From positions 62,001 through 126,000 of the forward strand of contig NZ_JXLL01000003.1 in assembly GCF_001316435.1 (NCBI RefSeq): a DNA stretch of 64,000 bases. The letters run 5' to 3'. This document shows positions 48,617 to 56,578 of the stretch, in pieces; within the stretch, counting starts at the first letter, position 1; every line of letters begins with the position of its first letter. Source of the DNA: Caloranaerobacter sp. TR13. Lineage in GTDB: Bacteria; Bacillota; Clostridia; Tissierellales; Thermohalobacteraceae. The translations under genes and the position numbers were made by a program. Below the pieces are notes generated by a model. That model did no database searches. It was not told where the DNA came from and saw nothing but the letters and a program-made list of their open reading frames with translations.

Positions 48617-49261
48617 CTACTTTTTAGCATTTTCCCAGTCTTTTAAGAATCTCTCTATCCCTTTATTTGTCATTGGATGCTTAAGCATTTTTGTAAATAC
48701 ATTGTAAGGTACAGTTGCAATATGTGCTCCTAATTTTGCTGCTTCTATTATATGCATAGGATGTCTTATACTTGCAGCAATTACTTCTGTTTCGATACCA
48801 TGTATATCAAATATTTCTACTATATCACTAATTATATCCATTCCACTATTGCCTATATCATCCATTCTTCCTGCAAATGGACTAACATAAGTCGCTCCTG
48901 CTCTTGCTGCTAATAATGCTTGGTTAGCAGAAAAAACTAAGGTAACATTTGTTTTGATACCTTTTTGGCTTAAAACTTTAACTGCTTTAAGACCTTCTTT
49001 TGTCATAGGAATTTTAATAACTATATTAGGATGAATTTCTGCTAATTCTTTTGCTTCTTTTATCATGCCCTCTGCTTCAAGACTAATTACCTCAGCACTT
49101 ATTGGGCCGTCTACAATACTTGTAATCTCTGTTATTACTTCTTTAAAATCTCTACCTTCTTTTGCAATAAGAGAAGGATTTGTAGTAACTCCGCAAATTA
49201 CACCCCAGTCGTTTATTTCTCTAATCTCATCAATATTAGCGGTATCGATAAAGAGCTTCAT
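48617..49261 (-). CDS. Fructose-6-phosphate aldolase / transaldolase-like protein (TalC family)
   Basis: 214 residues, short transaldolase form. Schiff-base lysine region [20 protein letters not shown] and start [18 protein letters not shown] are family marks, with [13 protein letters not shown] following. Such proteins act either as transaldolase in the pentose phosphate pathway or as F6P aldolase. In Firmicutes the gene lies beside fba (ywjH-fbaA), as here, 18 bases downstream. Confidence 0.9.
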   Translation of the reverse strand: MKLFIDTANIDEIREINDWGVICGVTTNPSLIAKEGRDFKEVITEITSIVDGPISAEVISLEAEGMIKEAKELAEIHPNIVIKIPMTKEGLKAVKVLSQKGIKTNVTLVFSANQALLAARAGATYVSPFAGRMDDIGNSGMDIISDIVEIFDIHGIETEVIAASIRHPMHIIEAAKLGAHIATVPYNVFTKMLKHPMTNKGIERFLKDWENAKK

Positions 49262-49278
49262 ATTGCACCTCCAATTTT

Positions 49279-50130
49279 TTAGGCTCTACCAGCTGAACCA
49301 AACATTATCATCTTTTCGATTATTACTTTTTTCATTTCTTCTCTAGCAGGACCTAATATTTTTCTTGGATCATATACATTAGGATTATTATTTACAAAAT
49401 CTCTTACTCCTTTATTAAATGCCATTCTAATATCTGTATCTATATTAATTTTATTAACCCCAAGGCTAACTGCTTTTTTGATACTTTCCTCAGGTACACC
49501 TGATGAACCATGAAGTACTATTGGCATATTTAATCTCTCTTTTATAACTTTTAATCTATCAAAATCTAGTTTAGGTTCTCCTTTGTATGGACCATGTGCA
49601 GTTCCTATTGCTATTGCAAGATAGTCTACACCTGTTTCTTTTACGAATCTTTCAGCTTCGTCTGGATCAGTATAAGTAGCATCTTTTTCATCTACTGTTA
49701 TATCATCTTCTGTACCACCAATTTTGCCAAGCTCTGCCTCAACTGATACTCCAACAGCATGTGCAATTTCTATAACTTTTTTAGTTATAGCGATATTTTC
49801 TTCTAGTGGATACTTTGAACCGTCTATCATTACTGAAGTAAATCCATTTCTTATACATTTCATTATTTGTACAAAATCTGTACCATGGTCTAAATGAATA
49901 GCTACAGGTACTTTAGCACTTTCAGCTGCTACCTTAGCCATAGCTGCTATGTATTCAACTCCTGCATACTTTAATCCACCTTGGCTAGCCTGTAGTATTA
50001 CAGGTGAATTTGTTTCTTTAGCAGCTTCAATAATAGCTTGAACTATTTCCATGTTGTTTACGTTAAATGCTCCTACTGCATACCCTTTCTTGTGAGCATC
50101 TAAAAGAATCTCTTTTCCTGATACTAACAT
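49279..50130 (-). CDS. fba: Fructose-1,6-bisphosphate aldolase, class II
   Basis: 283 residues. Zinc ligands and substrate loop appear in [20 protein letters not shown] and in [20 protein letters not shown] and [20 protein letters not shown]. Cleaves FBP to DHAP and G3P in glycolysis. The cluster fba-fsa-glpX-glpX gathers three activities on fructose phosphates. Start ATG at 50130 behind GGAGGG. Confidence 0.95.
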   Translation of the reverse strand: MLVSGKEILLDAHKKGYAVGAFNVNNMEIVQAIIEAAKETNSPVILQASQGGLKYAGVEYIAAMAKVAAESAKVPVAIHLDHGTDFVQIMKCIRNGFTSVMIDGSKYPLEENIAITKKVIEIAHAVGVSVEAELGKIGGTEDDITVDEKDATYTDPDEAERFVKETGVDYLAIAIGTAHGPYKGEPKLDFDRLKVIKERLNMPIVLHGSSGVPEESIKKAVSLGVNKINIDTDIRMAFNKGVRDFVNNNPNVYDPRKILGPAREEMKKVIIEKMIMFGSAGRA

Positions 50131-50205
50131 TTATATCCCTCCTTCTATATTTAACACATACTATTATAATAGATTAGTCTCTATTTATCCACATAATTAT
50201 TTGTC

Positions 50206-50318
50206 CAGCACCCAGTACCCAATTTTCAATTTTTAGTTTTTTGTCCCTGTACCCTGTTCTCTGTTCCCTGTCCTCTATTTTTTGTTCCCAGTACCCAGCA
50301 CCCAGTACCTAGTACCCA
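50206..50318. repeat. AGTACCC and CTGTTCC heptamers upstream of fba
   Basis: AGCACCC/AGTACCC (50208-50224), TTTTCAA-type stretch, CTGTACC, CTGTTCT, CTGTTCC, CTGTCCT (50246-50276) and AGTACCC/AGCACCC/AGTACCT units (50287-50318) reaching the end of the zinc-ribbon gene. Confidence 0.8.
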
Positions 50319-50320
50319 TA

Positions 50321-50983
50321 TTACCCTTTCTTATTCCTATCATTATTCCCAAACCTACTGTCTATACATTGAAAAGAGTACTTATGCATCTGTATTTCTG
50401 CACATTCTAATACTTTCTTTAAATCCTCCTCTGTTTCAGCATAAATCAAATGTACACTGCCACATTCTATGCATCTTAACTCTATTCTATCAGGATATAA
50501 ATCTGTCTGTATATTGTCTGAGCCACAATCACAAAATACCCTACCTTCATTATCCATTTCTCTAATTCTATTTATAACTTTCATCATAATATCAAAATTC
50601 TGAAAGTAGTCATAAAATCCTAATTCATTTAAGATTTCTTCAGAATCCTTTTCATATTCTTTTACTAATTGTTTTATATCATCATTTTTCCCTATAAAAG
50701 ATATTTCAATTCCCGTTTCTATACATCTAGCAATTATTTTACCTTTTAGTAATTTTCGTAAACTGTATTTAAAGACATGAATATCCTGACAAGCAAAGCA
50801 AAATAATTCTATCCAAAAACTTTTATAATCCTTCGTTTTTATTATTGCGCTAGACTGCCCGCACTCACATTCTAAATTTATTTTTTTACTTCTGCTAAAA
50901 TCAAACAATGAAACATCATGTATGGTAATTTCTCCACATATATCACACCTAATTGCAATAGCAATATTAGAATCGATTAGCAA
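50321..50983 (-). CDS. Conserved hypothetical protein with zinc-ribbon cysteines
   Basis: 220 residues, cytoplasmic. Cysteine pairs at C13/C16 (CDIC), C39/C41 (CEC), C62/C65 (CFAC), C151/C153 (CDC) and C171/C174 (CIEC) suggest two to three zinc ribbons around a helical middle part (about 95-145). I do not recognise a named family; similar proteins occur next to fba in related Clostridia as far as I recall. TTG start at 50983 behind GGGAGGTG. The position near fba and the Spo0F-like gene gives no functional clue. Confidence 0.7.
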   Translation of the reverse strand: MLIDSNIAIAIRCDICGEITIHDVSLFDFSRSKKINLECECGQSSAIIKTKDYKSFWIELFCFACQDIHVFKYSLRKLLKGKIIARCIETGIEISFIGKNDDIKQLVKEYEKDSEEILNELGFYDYFQNFDIMMKVINRIREMDNEGRVFCDCGSDNIQTDLYPDRIELRCIECGSVHLIYAETEEDLKKVLECAEIQMHKYSFQCIDSRFGNNDRNKKG

Positions 50984-51054
50984 AGCCGTACACCTCCCTC
51001 CTTAGTTTATTCTTCATTTGTTTTATAAATCCTTCTTTGATAGTTTTGCAATTT

Positions 51055-51079
51055 AAAAAACGGCTTAAATAAGCCGTTT
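51055..51079 (-). terminator. Terminator after kce
   Basis: AAACGGCTT and AAGCCGTTT arms (51058-51079), followed by TTTAAATT on the minus strand. Perfect stem. Confidence 0.85.
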
Positions 51080-51080
51080 A

Positions 51081-51896
51081 CTATCTTTTAATACTCAATA
51101 TTTCTCTTGCTTCATCTGGCGTAGCTACTTCTCGTCCTAATTCATGTGCTAATCTAACTATTCTCTCTACTAATTGTGCATTTGATTTAGCTAATTCACC
51201 TTTTTTATAATATATATTATCTTCAAAACCTACTCTAACGTGTCCACCTAGTAGTATAGCAGCAGTTGCCAGTGGTAATTCATATCTACCTATACCAGCA
51301 ACAGTCCAAGTCGAACCTTTAGGTATACTTTCAACTAAGTATAATAAATCTCTTATTTCACCTGGTATTGCACCTGGAACACCCATAACAAAGTCAAAAT
51401 GAAGCGGTTCATCAATTAAACCTTTCTTAACTAAAGTTAAAGCATTTTTTATCATACCTCTTTCAAATATTTCGAGCTCAGGTTTAACACCTAACTCCTT
51501 CATTCTCTTTGCAAACTTTTCCATATATTCTTGTGAATTCATAAATACATCTGGTCCAAAATTACATGTACCACAACTTAGTGTGGCCATCTCAGGCCTT
51601 AATTCAACAGGTTGAAGCCTTTCCTCTGGTGTATGCCACACAGCACCACCTGTAGAAGGCTGAAATATTACAGGACATTTAGCCTCTATTCGTTCCTTTA
51701 TTTCTTTATATACCTCATAATCTTGTGTTGGGTTTCCATCTTTATCTCTTGCATGTATATGAACTATTGACGCTCCTGCCATGTAAGATTCATATGCAGC
51801 CTCTGCTATTTCTTCTGGTGTAATTGGAAGATTTGGTTGCTGCTCTCTTGTTACTTCTGCACCTGTTAACGCTGCTGTGATTATAAGTTTTTGCAT
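51081..51896 (-). CDS. kce: 3-keto-5-aminohexanoate cleavage enzyme (BKACE family)
   Basis: 271 residues from the ATG at 51896 (GGAGG upstream; a longer frame exists but begins inside the previous gene). Zinc motif SIVHIHARDKDGNPTQDYEV plus GTCNFGPDVFMNSQ and GGHVRVGFEDNIYYKKGELA mark the Kce group of DUF849/BKACE enzymes. It turns 3-keto-5-aminohexanoate and acetyl-CoA into acetoacetate and 3-aminobutyryl-CoA in lysine fermentation. TAATG overlap with kal. Other BKACE substrates cannot be excluded, but the kal neighbour supports lysine catabolism. Confidence 0.88.
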   Translation of the reverse strand: MQKLIITAALTGAEVTREQQPNLPITPEEIAEAAYESYMAGASIVHIHARDKDGNPTQDYEVYKEIKERIEAKCPVIFQPSTGGAVWHTPEERLQPVELRPEMATLSCGTCNFGPDVFMNSQEYMEKFAKRMKELGVKPELEIFERGMIKNALTLVKKGLIDEPLHFDFVMGVPGAIPGEIRDLLYLVESIPKGSTWTVAGIGRYELPLATAAILLGGHVRVGFEDNIYYKKGELAKSNAQLVERIVRLAHELGREVATPDEAREILSIKR

Positions 51897-52285
51897 TATT
51901 CTTTCCTCCTTTGCTTGTCCTTTGGCACAACACAAGTCCCTACTGCTCTACAAACTACTATTGGCTTTTCAAGAACATCACATGCTGACTCATTTATATC
52001 TGGTCTTGGAACTATAACTTTTCTTGCTTCAAATTTCATTTTTCTTGATGTATTTCCAACTTTAATTATTTCACCTACTGCTTCAATATAATCTCCTGCA
52101 TAAACAGGTGCTGTAAATTCTACTTCTTCATATCCTGCAAAAAGCCCTTCATCTCCATCATGTCTTATAAGAAGCTCAGTAGCAACATCCCCAAACAATT
52201 GAAGCATTTTAGCACCATCTACTAAATTGCCCCCATAGTGTGCATCATGCATACTCATTCTAACTCTTATCATAGCTTTTTCCAT
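51896..52285 (-). CDS. kal: 3-aminobutyryl-CoA ammonia-lyase
   Basis: 130-residue hotdog-fold protein (ARVxM-type start [20 protein letters not shown], then [20 protein letters not shown]). Removes ammonia from 3-aminobutyryl-CoA to give crotonyl-CoA, the step after Kce. ATG at 52285 preferred; a GTG three codons earlier lies in the ribosome site. The rest of the lysine pathway (kamA, kamDE, kdd) is not in the window. Confidence 0.87.
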   Translation of the reverse strand: MEKAMIRVRMSMHDAHYGGNLVDGAKMLQLFGDVATELLIRHDGDEGLFAGYEEVEFTAPVYAGDYIEAVGEIIKVGNTSRKMKFEARKVIVPRPDINESACDVLEKPIVVCRAVGTCVVPKDKQRRKE

Positions 52286-52306
52286 ATTCCTCACCCCTTA
52301 ATTAAT

Positions 52307-52368
52307 TTTTGGCTGTTCGTCATTCACTAATCGCCATTTACTATTCGAAAGACGAAAAGCCGGCAACG
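52307..52368. repeat. ATTCGTC-type heptamer units before kal
   Basis: GGCTGTTCGTCATTCACTAA-like start followed by TCGCCATTTACTATTCGAAA; units of the ATTCGCT family in about 7-base steps, ending near an AAAGCCGG inverted end. Shorter and more degenerate than other copies. Confidence 0.55.
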
Positions 52369-52437
52369 ATCTATAACTTTTATATCTAATTAAATTATAC
52401 TAAATTTCTGAAGATAAAGACAATTTGTTACAAGAAA

Positions 52438-52462
52438 TTAAAGCGACAAATTGCCGCTTTAA
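52438..52462 (-). terminator. Hairpin after the Spo0F-like gene
   Basis: AAAGCG and CGCTTT arms around 52440-52460 with AATTTCTTG following on the minus strand. Moderate stability. Confidence 0.5.
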
Positions 52463-52485
52463 TTTTGATAAGACTCATTATTCTT

Positions 52486-52869
52486 TTAACCAGCCACTAC
52501 AACAAAATATTCTGTCATTAGTAAATTGATCTCTTCTTTTAGTTCGAATACATCAAAAGGTTTTTGAACAATCATATCTGGCTTAAATACATCAAAGTCA
52601 CTATTTTGTGTTATGTCATCATAACCTGTAAGTATTACTACACAAATACTCTCATTAATTCTTCGTATATTTTTTAATACCTCTTCACCATCCATATCTT
52701 GAAGCTTCATATCTAATATTACAACATCAGGTCTAAAGTCATTTATCATTTCTATTGCTTCAGCACCTGTTCCTACCGATAAAACATCATAATCGTTTTT
52801 AAAAATTTCTCCTAACAAAATTCTTATCCCTGCCTGGTCATCAACACAGAGAAGTCTGCATTTTCTCAA
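52486..52869 (-). CDS. Single-domain response regulator, Spo0F-like
   Basis: 127 residues, receiver domain only. Acidic pair Asp10/Asp11, phospho-acceptor Asp53 in DVVILDMKLQDMDGEEVL, Thr81 in CVVILTGYDD and Lys103 in IVQKPFDVFELKEEI are all present, so it should accept phosphate. With no output domain it can act as a phosphorelay intermediate like Spo0F or as a CheY-like protein. It lies upstream of fba, the position of spo0F in B. subtilis, separated by kal/kce and the zinc-ribbon gene. TTG start at 52869 behind GGGGGGAG. Confidence 0.8.
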   Translation of the reverse strand: MRKCRLLCVDDQAGIRILLGEIFKNDYDVLSVGTGAEAIEMINDFRPDVVILDMKLQDMDGEEVLKNIRRINESICVVILTGYDDITQNSDFDVFKPDMIVQKPFDVFELKEEINLLMTEYFVVVAG

Positions 52870-52971
52870 AAAACTCCCCCCTGTAACCTATTAATAAATA
52901 ATATATTCTACATATGTTAAATTATTCCTTCTAATCTAATGATTTCTGTGAAAATTTTTTTAAATTTATAC

Positions 52972-53003
52972 ACAAAAAGCGACCAAAGTCATTTGGCCGC
53001 TTT
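52972..53003 (-). terminator. Terminator after the first SLH gene
   Basis: AAAGCGACCAAA (52977-52988) pairs with TTTGGCCGCTTT (52992-53003), one mismatch, followed by TTGTG on the minus strand. Confidence 0.75.
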
Positions 53004-53007
53004 AAAT

Positions 53008-54708
53008 TTAATCTTCAATAGAAATCTTTACTATTAAGTTATTAACAATCTTAAATTCTCCTTCTAGTCCAACTTCTAAATCATCAATTGTTATATCATC
53101 TTCTTCATCTGCTTCTATTTCAACATCTTCACTAATCATATACTCATATTCTTCATTATCAGTTTGAATTGTTAATTTTATTCCAGAATCATAATTAGTT
53201 ATAGCGATTATCTTTCCTTCTATCTCTGATTTTAGTTCTTCAGCCTTTATTGATTTCACTTTTCCATCTTCAATCTTAACTTCTACTTCCATTCCCTCTA
53301 CAAGGTCTGTTAAATCAGCTTCTTCATCTTCTATTTTAATTTTAACATCCTTATCTACATCAAACTCATATACTTCTTTTGATACAGTTACTTCTATACT
53401 ATTTTCATTTATTGCTGTTAAAAAACCTTCTATTTCATATTCTTCTTTTTGATCCATTTCTTGTTCATGTTCATCTATCTCATCTATTTCTTCTACATCA
53501 TCTATTTTCTCTTGATCCACAATTCCAACGCCTTCTCTATGAACGAAAATTTCTCTTATTCTATTTTGCTTATCAACTATTACTGTAATTGTATCTCCTA
53601 TATTAATATCCTCAAATCTTCCTTCTTCACCTTTAAATTTAACTTTAGCACCTTTTAAAACATCAAATATAGCAAGCATCTGTTTTACTTTAATAGCTAT
53701 TCTTCTAGGCTCTACTTTAGATATTTCCTTTACTTGGCCTGTATATCTTGTTATTATTTTTTGAACAAAATCCCTATTTTTTAGAACTTCTATGTATACC
53801 ACTTTACCATTTTGTAATTCTACTTTTACTTTATATCCTTTCTTAATATCTGAAAGATCTATTCTTTTTTCTGCATCATAGATTATAGCATTTTCATCTA
53901 CAATGAAAAATCTTAATTCTCCATCTATTCTAAGTGCTAAATTTCTTTCATATATTCCATCAACTACCCCTATTATCTCTTTGTCATCTACATTACTGTC
54001 TACTTTGTCATCTAATCTAGAAAATAGTACTGCCATTTCAGCTCTAGTCATGGTACCCATAGGATTAAATCTTTTTTGAGGGTCTCCTTTCATTAACCCT
54101 AACTCATTAGCTAAATATATATATCCAACTGAACCTAATGGCACTGCTGGAGCATCAATAAATGGTAACTCATCTTTCATGTGCTTTAATGCTTCTTCTT
54201 CATAACCTATTGCTCTTATTACATATTTTGCAACTTGATGTCTTTTAGCTGGTCCTTGTGGATTGAAATACATCATATCTACATCATCAAGTATTCCTTT
54301 TTCGTACGCTACCTTTATATAACCTTTTGCCCATTCGCCTACTTTTTTACCTCTATACTTTTTAGGAAGTGCTTTTACTAATTTTGCTTGATCTTGCCAT
54401 CCCATTATTCTTAAACACATTATTATTGTTTCTAAGTTTGTAACAGGTTTTCTAGGAGCATATATACCTCCACCATATCCTTTAATAAGGCCTTTTTTTG
54501 CCATTTTTTCAATAGCTTTTCTAGCCCATGGATAGTCTTCTAAGTCATCAAATACCTTATTTCTTAACATTACTGCATTAATTTTTTTGAAAAACTTTTC
54601 TTCTTTCCATTTTTTCTCTTTGTCCCAACCCTTTGCGAATGAAACTGAAATAGTCATTGAGAACAACATAGTAAAAACTACTACTAAAGATACTATCTTT
54701 TTAAACAC
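53008..54708 (-). CDS. SLH-domain surface protein with tandem beta modules
   Basis: About 566 residues from the GTG at 54708 (AAGGAGGG upstream). Signal peptide (IVSLVVVFTMLFSMTISVSFA), then three S-layer homology domains (about 45-235; NPQGPAKRHQVAKYVIRAIG, NPMGTMTRAEMAVLFSRLDD) that would anchor it to wall polymers. The C-terminal 330 residues form four successive ~65-residue modules of the type G-I-I-x-x-I ... DLxxGxxVxVxxxxGKV, similar to DUF5666-like repeats. An acidic stretch (EKIDDVEEIDEIDEHEQEMD) interrupts them. Relation to the second SLH protein suggests shared ancestry of the modules. Confidence 0.88.
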   Translation of the reverse strand: MFKKIVSLVVVFTMLFSMTISVSFAKGWDKEKKWKEEKFFKKINAVMLRNKVFDDLEDYPWARKAIEKMAKKGLIKGYGGGIYAPRKPVTNLETIIMCLRIMGWQDQAKLVKALPKKYRGKKVGEWAKGYIKVAYEKGILDDVDMMYFNPQGPAKRHQVAKYVIRAIGYEEEALKHMKDELPFIDAPAVPLGSVGYIYLANELGLMKGDPQKRFNPMGTMTRAEMAVLFSRLDDKVDSNVDDKEIIGVVDGIYERNLALRIDGELRFFIVDENAIIYDAEKRIDLSDIKKGYKVKVELQNGKVVYIEVLKNRDFVQKIITRYTGQVKEISKVEPRRIAIKVKQMLAIFDVLKGAKVKFKGEEGRFEDINIGDTITVIVDKQNRIREIFVHREGVGIVDQEKIDDVEEIDEIDEHEQEMDQKEEYEIEGFLTAINENSIEVTVSKEVYEFDVDKDVKIKIEDEEADLTDLVEGMEVEVKIEDGKVKSIKAEELKSEIEGKIIAITNYDSGIKLTIQTDNEEYEYMISEDVEIEADEEDDITIDDLEVGLEGEFKIVNNLIVKISIED

Positions 54709-54840
54709 AACAAACACCCTCCTTATCTTTCTTTTGTTATATATATTCGGAGGGTGTTTTTATTTTTTGGGGTAAGTAGAATAAAATCTTTATTTTTAAA
54801 TCAATTTTAAAGTGGTTTCTATATCCTATATATTATTATC

Positions 54841-56367
54841 CTATAAATTATTCATATCTTGAACATAATCTGTATTCTGTTCTGTATCTTGTAACTGTTG
54901 AGTATCCTGTTCTAATTCAGTTTGTACTGGCTCTTTGTCAATCTCTATTGTTTCAGTTTCACTATCCCACTCAACCTTTAACCCAAGAGTTTCAGCAATA
55001 AATCTTAATGGAACAATGGTTCTATCGTTCAAAATTTCAGGATACGTGTCTATTTCTACTTCATCTCCATCTACATATGCTACTTTACTACCTATTTTTA
55101 GAATAATTTCTTTTCCATCTTTAATTATTGTTACTTTCTGTTCATCTTTATTCCATAAGACTTCTGCTCCAAATCCTTCTGATATCGCCCTTACAGGAAT
55201 TAAAGTTCTACCATCTTTTATTACTGGAGGCACATCAAATTTTAGTTCAACGCCTTTTGTAATGATATTTTCGACTGGTAATACTGTATACCCTTCATAT
55301 TGGTTCTCAAGCTCTTCAGCTACTTTCTTAAGTTTTTCTAATTCTTCCTGTGTATATTTATTTCTTATAATTTCTTTCATTTTTTCTTTGATCTGCTTTA
55401 TTTCTTTTTTGACAGAATCCATTTCTGTTTTGATTTGTTGCATTTGTTGTTTTATTTGTTCTGCTAACTCAAAGTTTCCACTTTCTACTGCCTTTTCATA
55501 CTCTTCCTCTAAGGTTTCTTTTTTCTGTTCAAGCTGGTCTTTCTTCTCTTCTATAGTATCTTTCTCTTTTTCTAATTTATCTTTCACTTCTTCTTCGTCT
55601 TTCATCTCTTCTTTATCTTTTACCTCTTCTTCATCTTTTATCTCTTCTTCACCTTTTATCTCTTCTTCATCTTTTATCTCTTCTTCATCTTTTATCTCTT
55701 CTTCATCTTTTATCTCTTCTTCATCTTTTATCTCTTCTTCATCTTTTATCTCTTCTTCATCTTTTATCTCTTCTTCATCTTTTATCTCTTCTTCATCTTT
55801 TATCTCTTCTTCATCTTTTATCTCTTCTTCATCTTTTATCTCTTCTTCATCTTTTATCTCTTCTTCATCTTTTATCTCTTCTTCATCTTTTATCTCTTCT
55901 TCATCTTTTATCTCTTCTTCATCTTTTATCTCTTCTTCATCTTTTATCTCTTCTTCATCTTTTATCTCTTCTTCATCTTTTATCTCTTCTTCATCTTTTA
56001 TCTCTTCTTCATCTTTTATCTCTTCTTCATCTTTTATCTCTTCTTCATCTTTTATCTCTTCTTCATCTTTTACCTCTTCTTCATCTTTTACCTCTTCTTC
56101 ATCTTTTATCTCTTCTTCATCTTTTATCTCTTCTTCGTCTTTTATCTCTTCTTTGTCTTTTATCTCTTCTTTGTCTTTTACCTCTTCTTTGTCTTTTACC
56201 TCTTCTTTGTCATATTCTCCATCATTATCTTCCTTAAACTGTTCAAATAACTTTCCTTCATCTTTTACATTATCCTTTTTCTCATTGTCTGCTAGGCTTA
56301 AAACAGGACTTATTATAACCAACAGCATTACTAGTAAAATAGATATTAAACTTTTTAAATTTCTCAT
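54841..56367 (-). CDS. Exported protein with ~35 EEIKDE repeats and copper-amine-oxidase-N domain
   Basis: 508 residues. Signal peptide (SLISILLVMLLVIISPVLSL), then a region of roughly 35 hexapeptides EEIKDE/KEEVKD (about residues 50-260), then a coiled coil (IEEKKDQLEQKKETLEEEYE onward) and a C-terminal PF07833-type copper amine oxidase N-like domain (DGRTLIPVRAISEGFGAEVL, then RTIVPLRFIAETLGLKVEWD). That domain is common in Clostridia surface proteins and is probably a wall or polymer stalk, not an oxidase. The hexapeptide region should be a long charged helix or extended acidic spacer. Start ATG at 56367. Confidence 0.87.
   Translation of the reverse strand: MRNLKSLISILLVMLLVIISPVLSLADNEKKDNVKDEGKLFEQFKEDNDGEYDKEEVKDKEEVKDKEEIKDKEEIKDEEEIKDEEEIKDEEEVKDEEEVKDEEEIKDEEEIKDEEEIKDEEEIKDEEEIKDEEEIKDEEEIKDEEEIKDEEEIKDEEEIKDEEEIKDEEEIKDEEEIKDEEEIKDEEEIKDEEEIKDEEEIKDEEEIKDEEEIKDEEEIKDEEEIKDEEEIKDEEEIKGEEEIKDEEEVKDKEEMKDEEEVKDKLEKEKDTIEEKKDQLEQKKETLEEEYEKAVESGNFELAEQIKQQMQQIKTEMDSVKKEIKQIKEKMKEIIRNKYTQEELEKLKKVAEELENQYEGYTVLPVENIITKGVELKFDVPPVIKDGRTLIPVRAISEGFGAEVLWNKDEQKVTIIKDGKEIILKIGSKVAYVDGDEVEIDTYPEILNDRTIVPLRFIAETLGLKVEWDSETETIEIDKEPVQTELEQDTQQLQDTEQNTDYVQDMNNL
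55586..56215. repeat. 18-bp coding minisatellite (about 35 units)
   Basis: Unit CTTCTTCATCTTTTATCT on the plus strand, encoding EEIKDE on the minus strand. Central ~20 units are nearly identical at DNA level, edge units carry synonymous and K/E or I/V/M changes. Such uniformity points to recent expansion or homogenisation. Length change in whole units keeps the frame. Confidence 0.95.
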
Positions 56368-56477
56368 ATCATAAGCCTCCTTTCCTAATTACTCTAATTT
56401 TTTAGAGTGCGTTCATATATATAATCGGATATTTTTGTACTTTTTTTAATACATTTAAACATTTTTCTACAAATTTT

Positions 56478-56529
56478 TACAAAATAGCCCTTTCATACCG
56501 ACCCTTTAAAGCTTGGTATGAAAGGGCTA
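56478..56529 (-). terminator. Long hairpin after the second SLH gene
   Basis: Perfect 15-bp arms at 56485-56499 and 56515-56529 followed by TTTTGTAAAAATTTG on the minus strand. A very stable terminator about 50 bases after the stop. Confidence 0.85.
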
Positions 56530-56578
56530 AAAATATAAAATAATAATTAAATAGAATATAAAGTTGTATAAAACTCAA

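Noticed and set aside
54935-56374. A 479-codon plus-strand reading frame rich in FISSSS repeats
   Set aside because: It is the exact antisense of the EEIKDE repeat in a well-supported minus-strand gene. It has no ribosome site or family motif and is open only because the 18-bp unit lacks stops in that frame.
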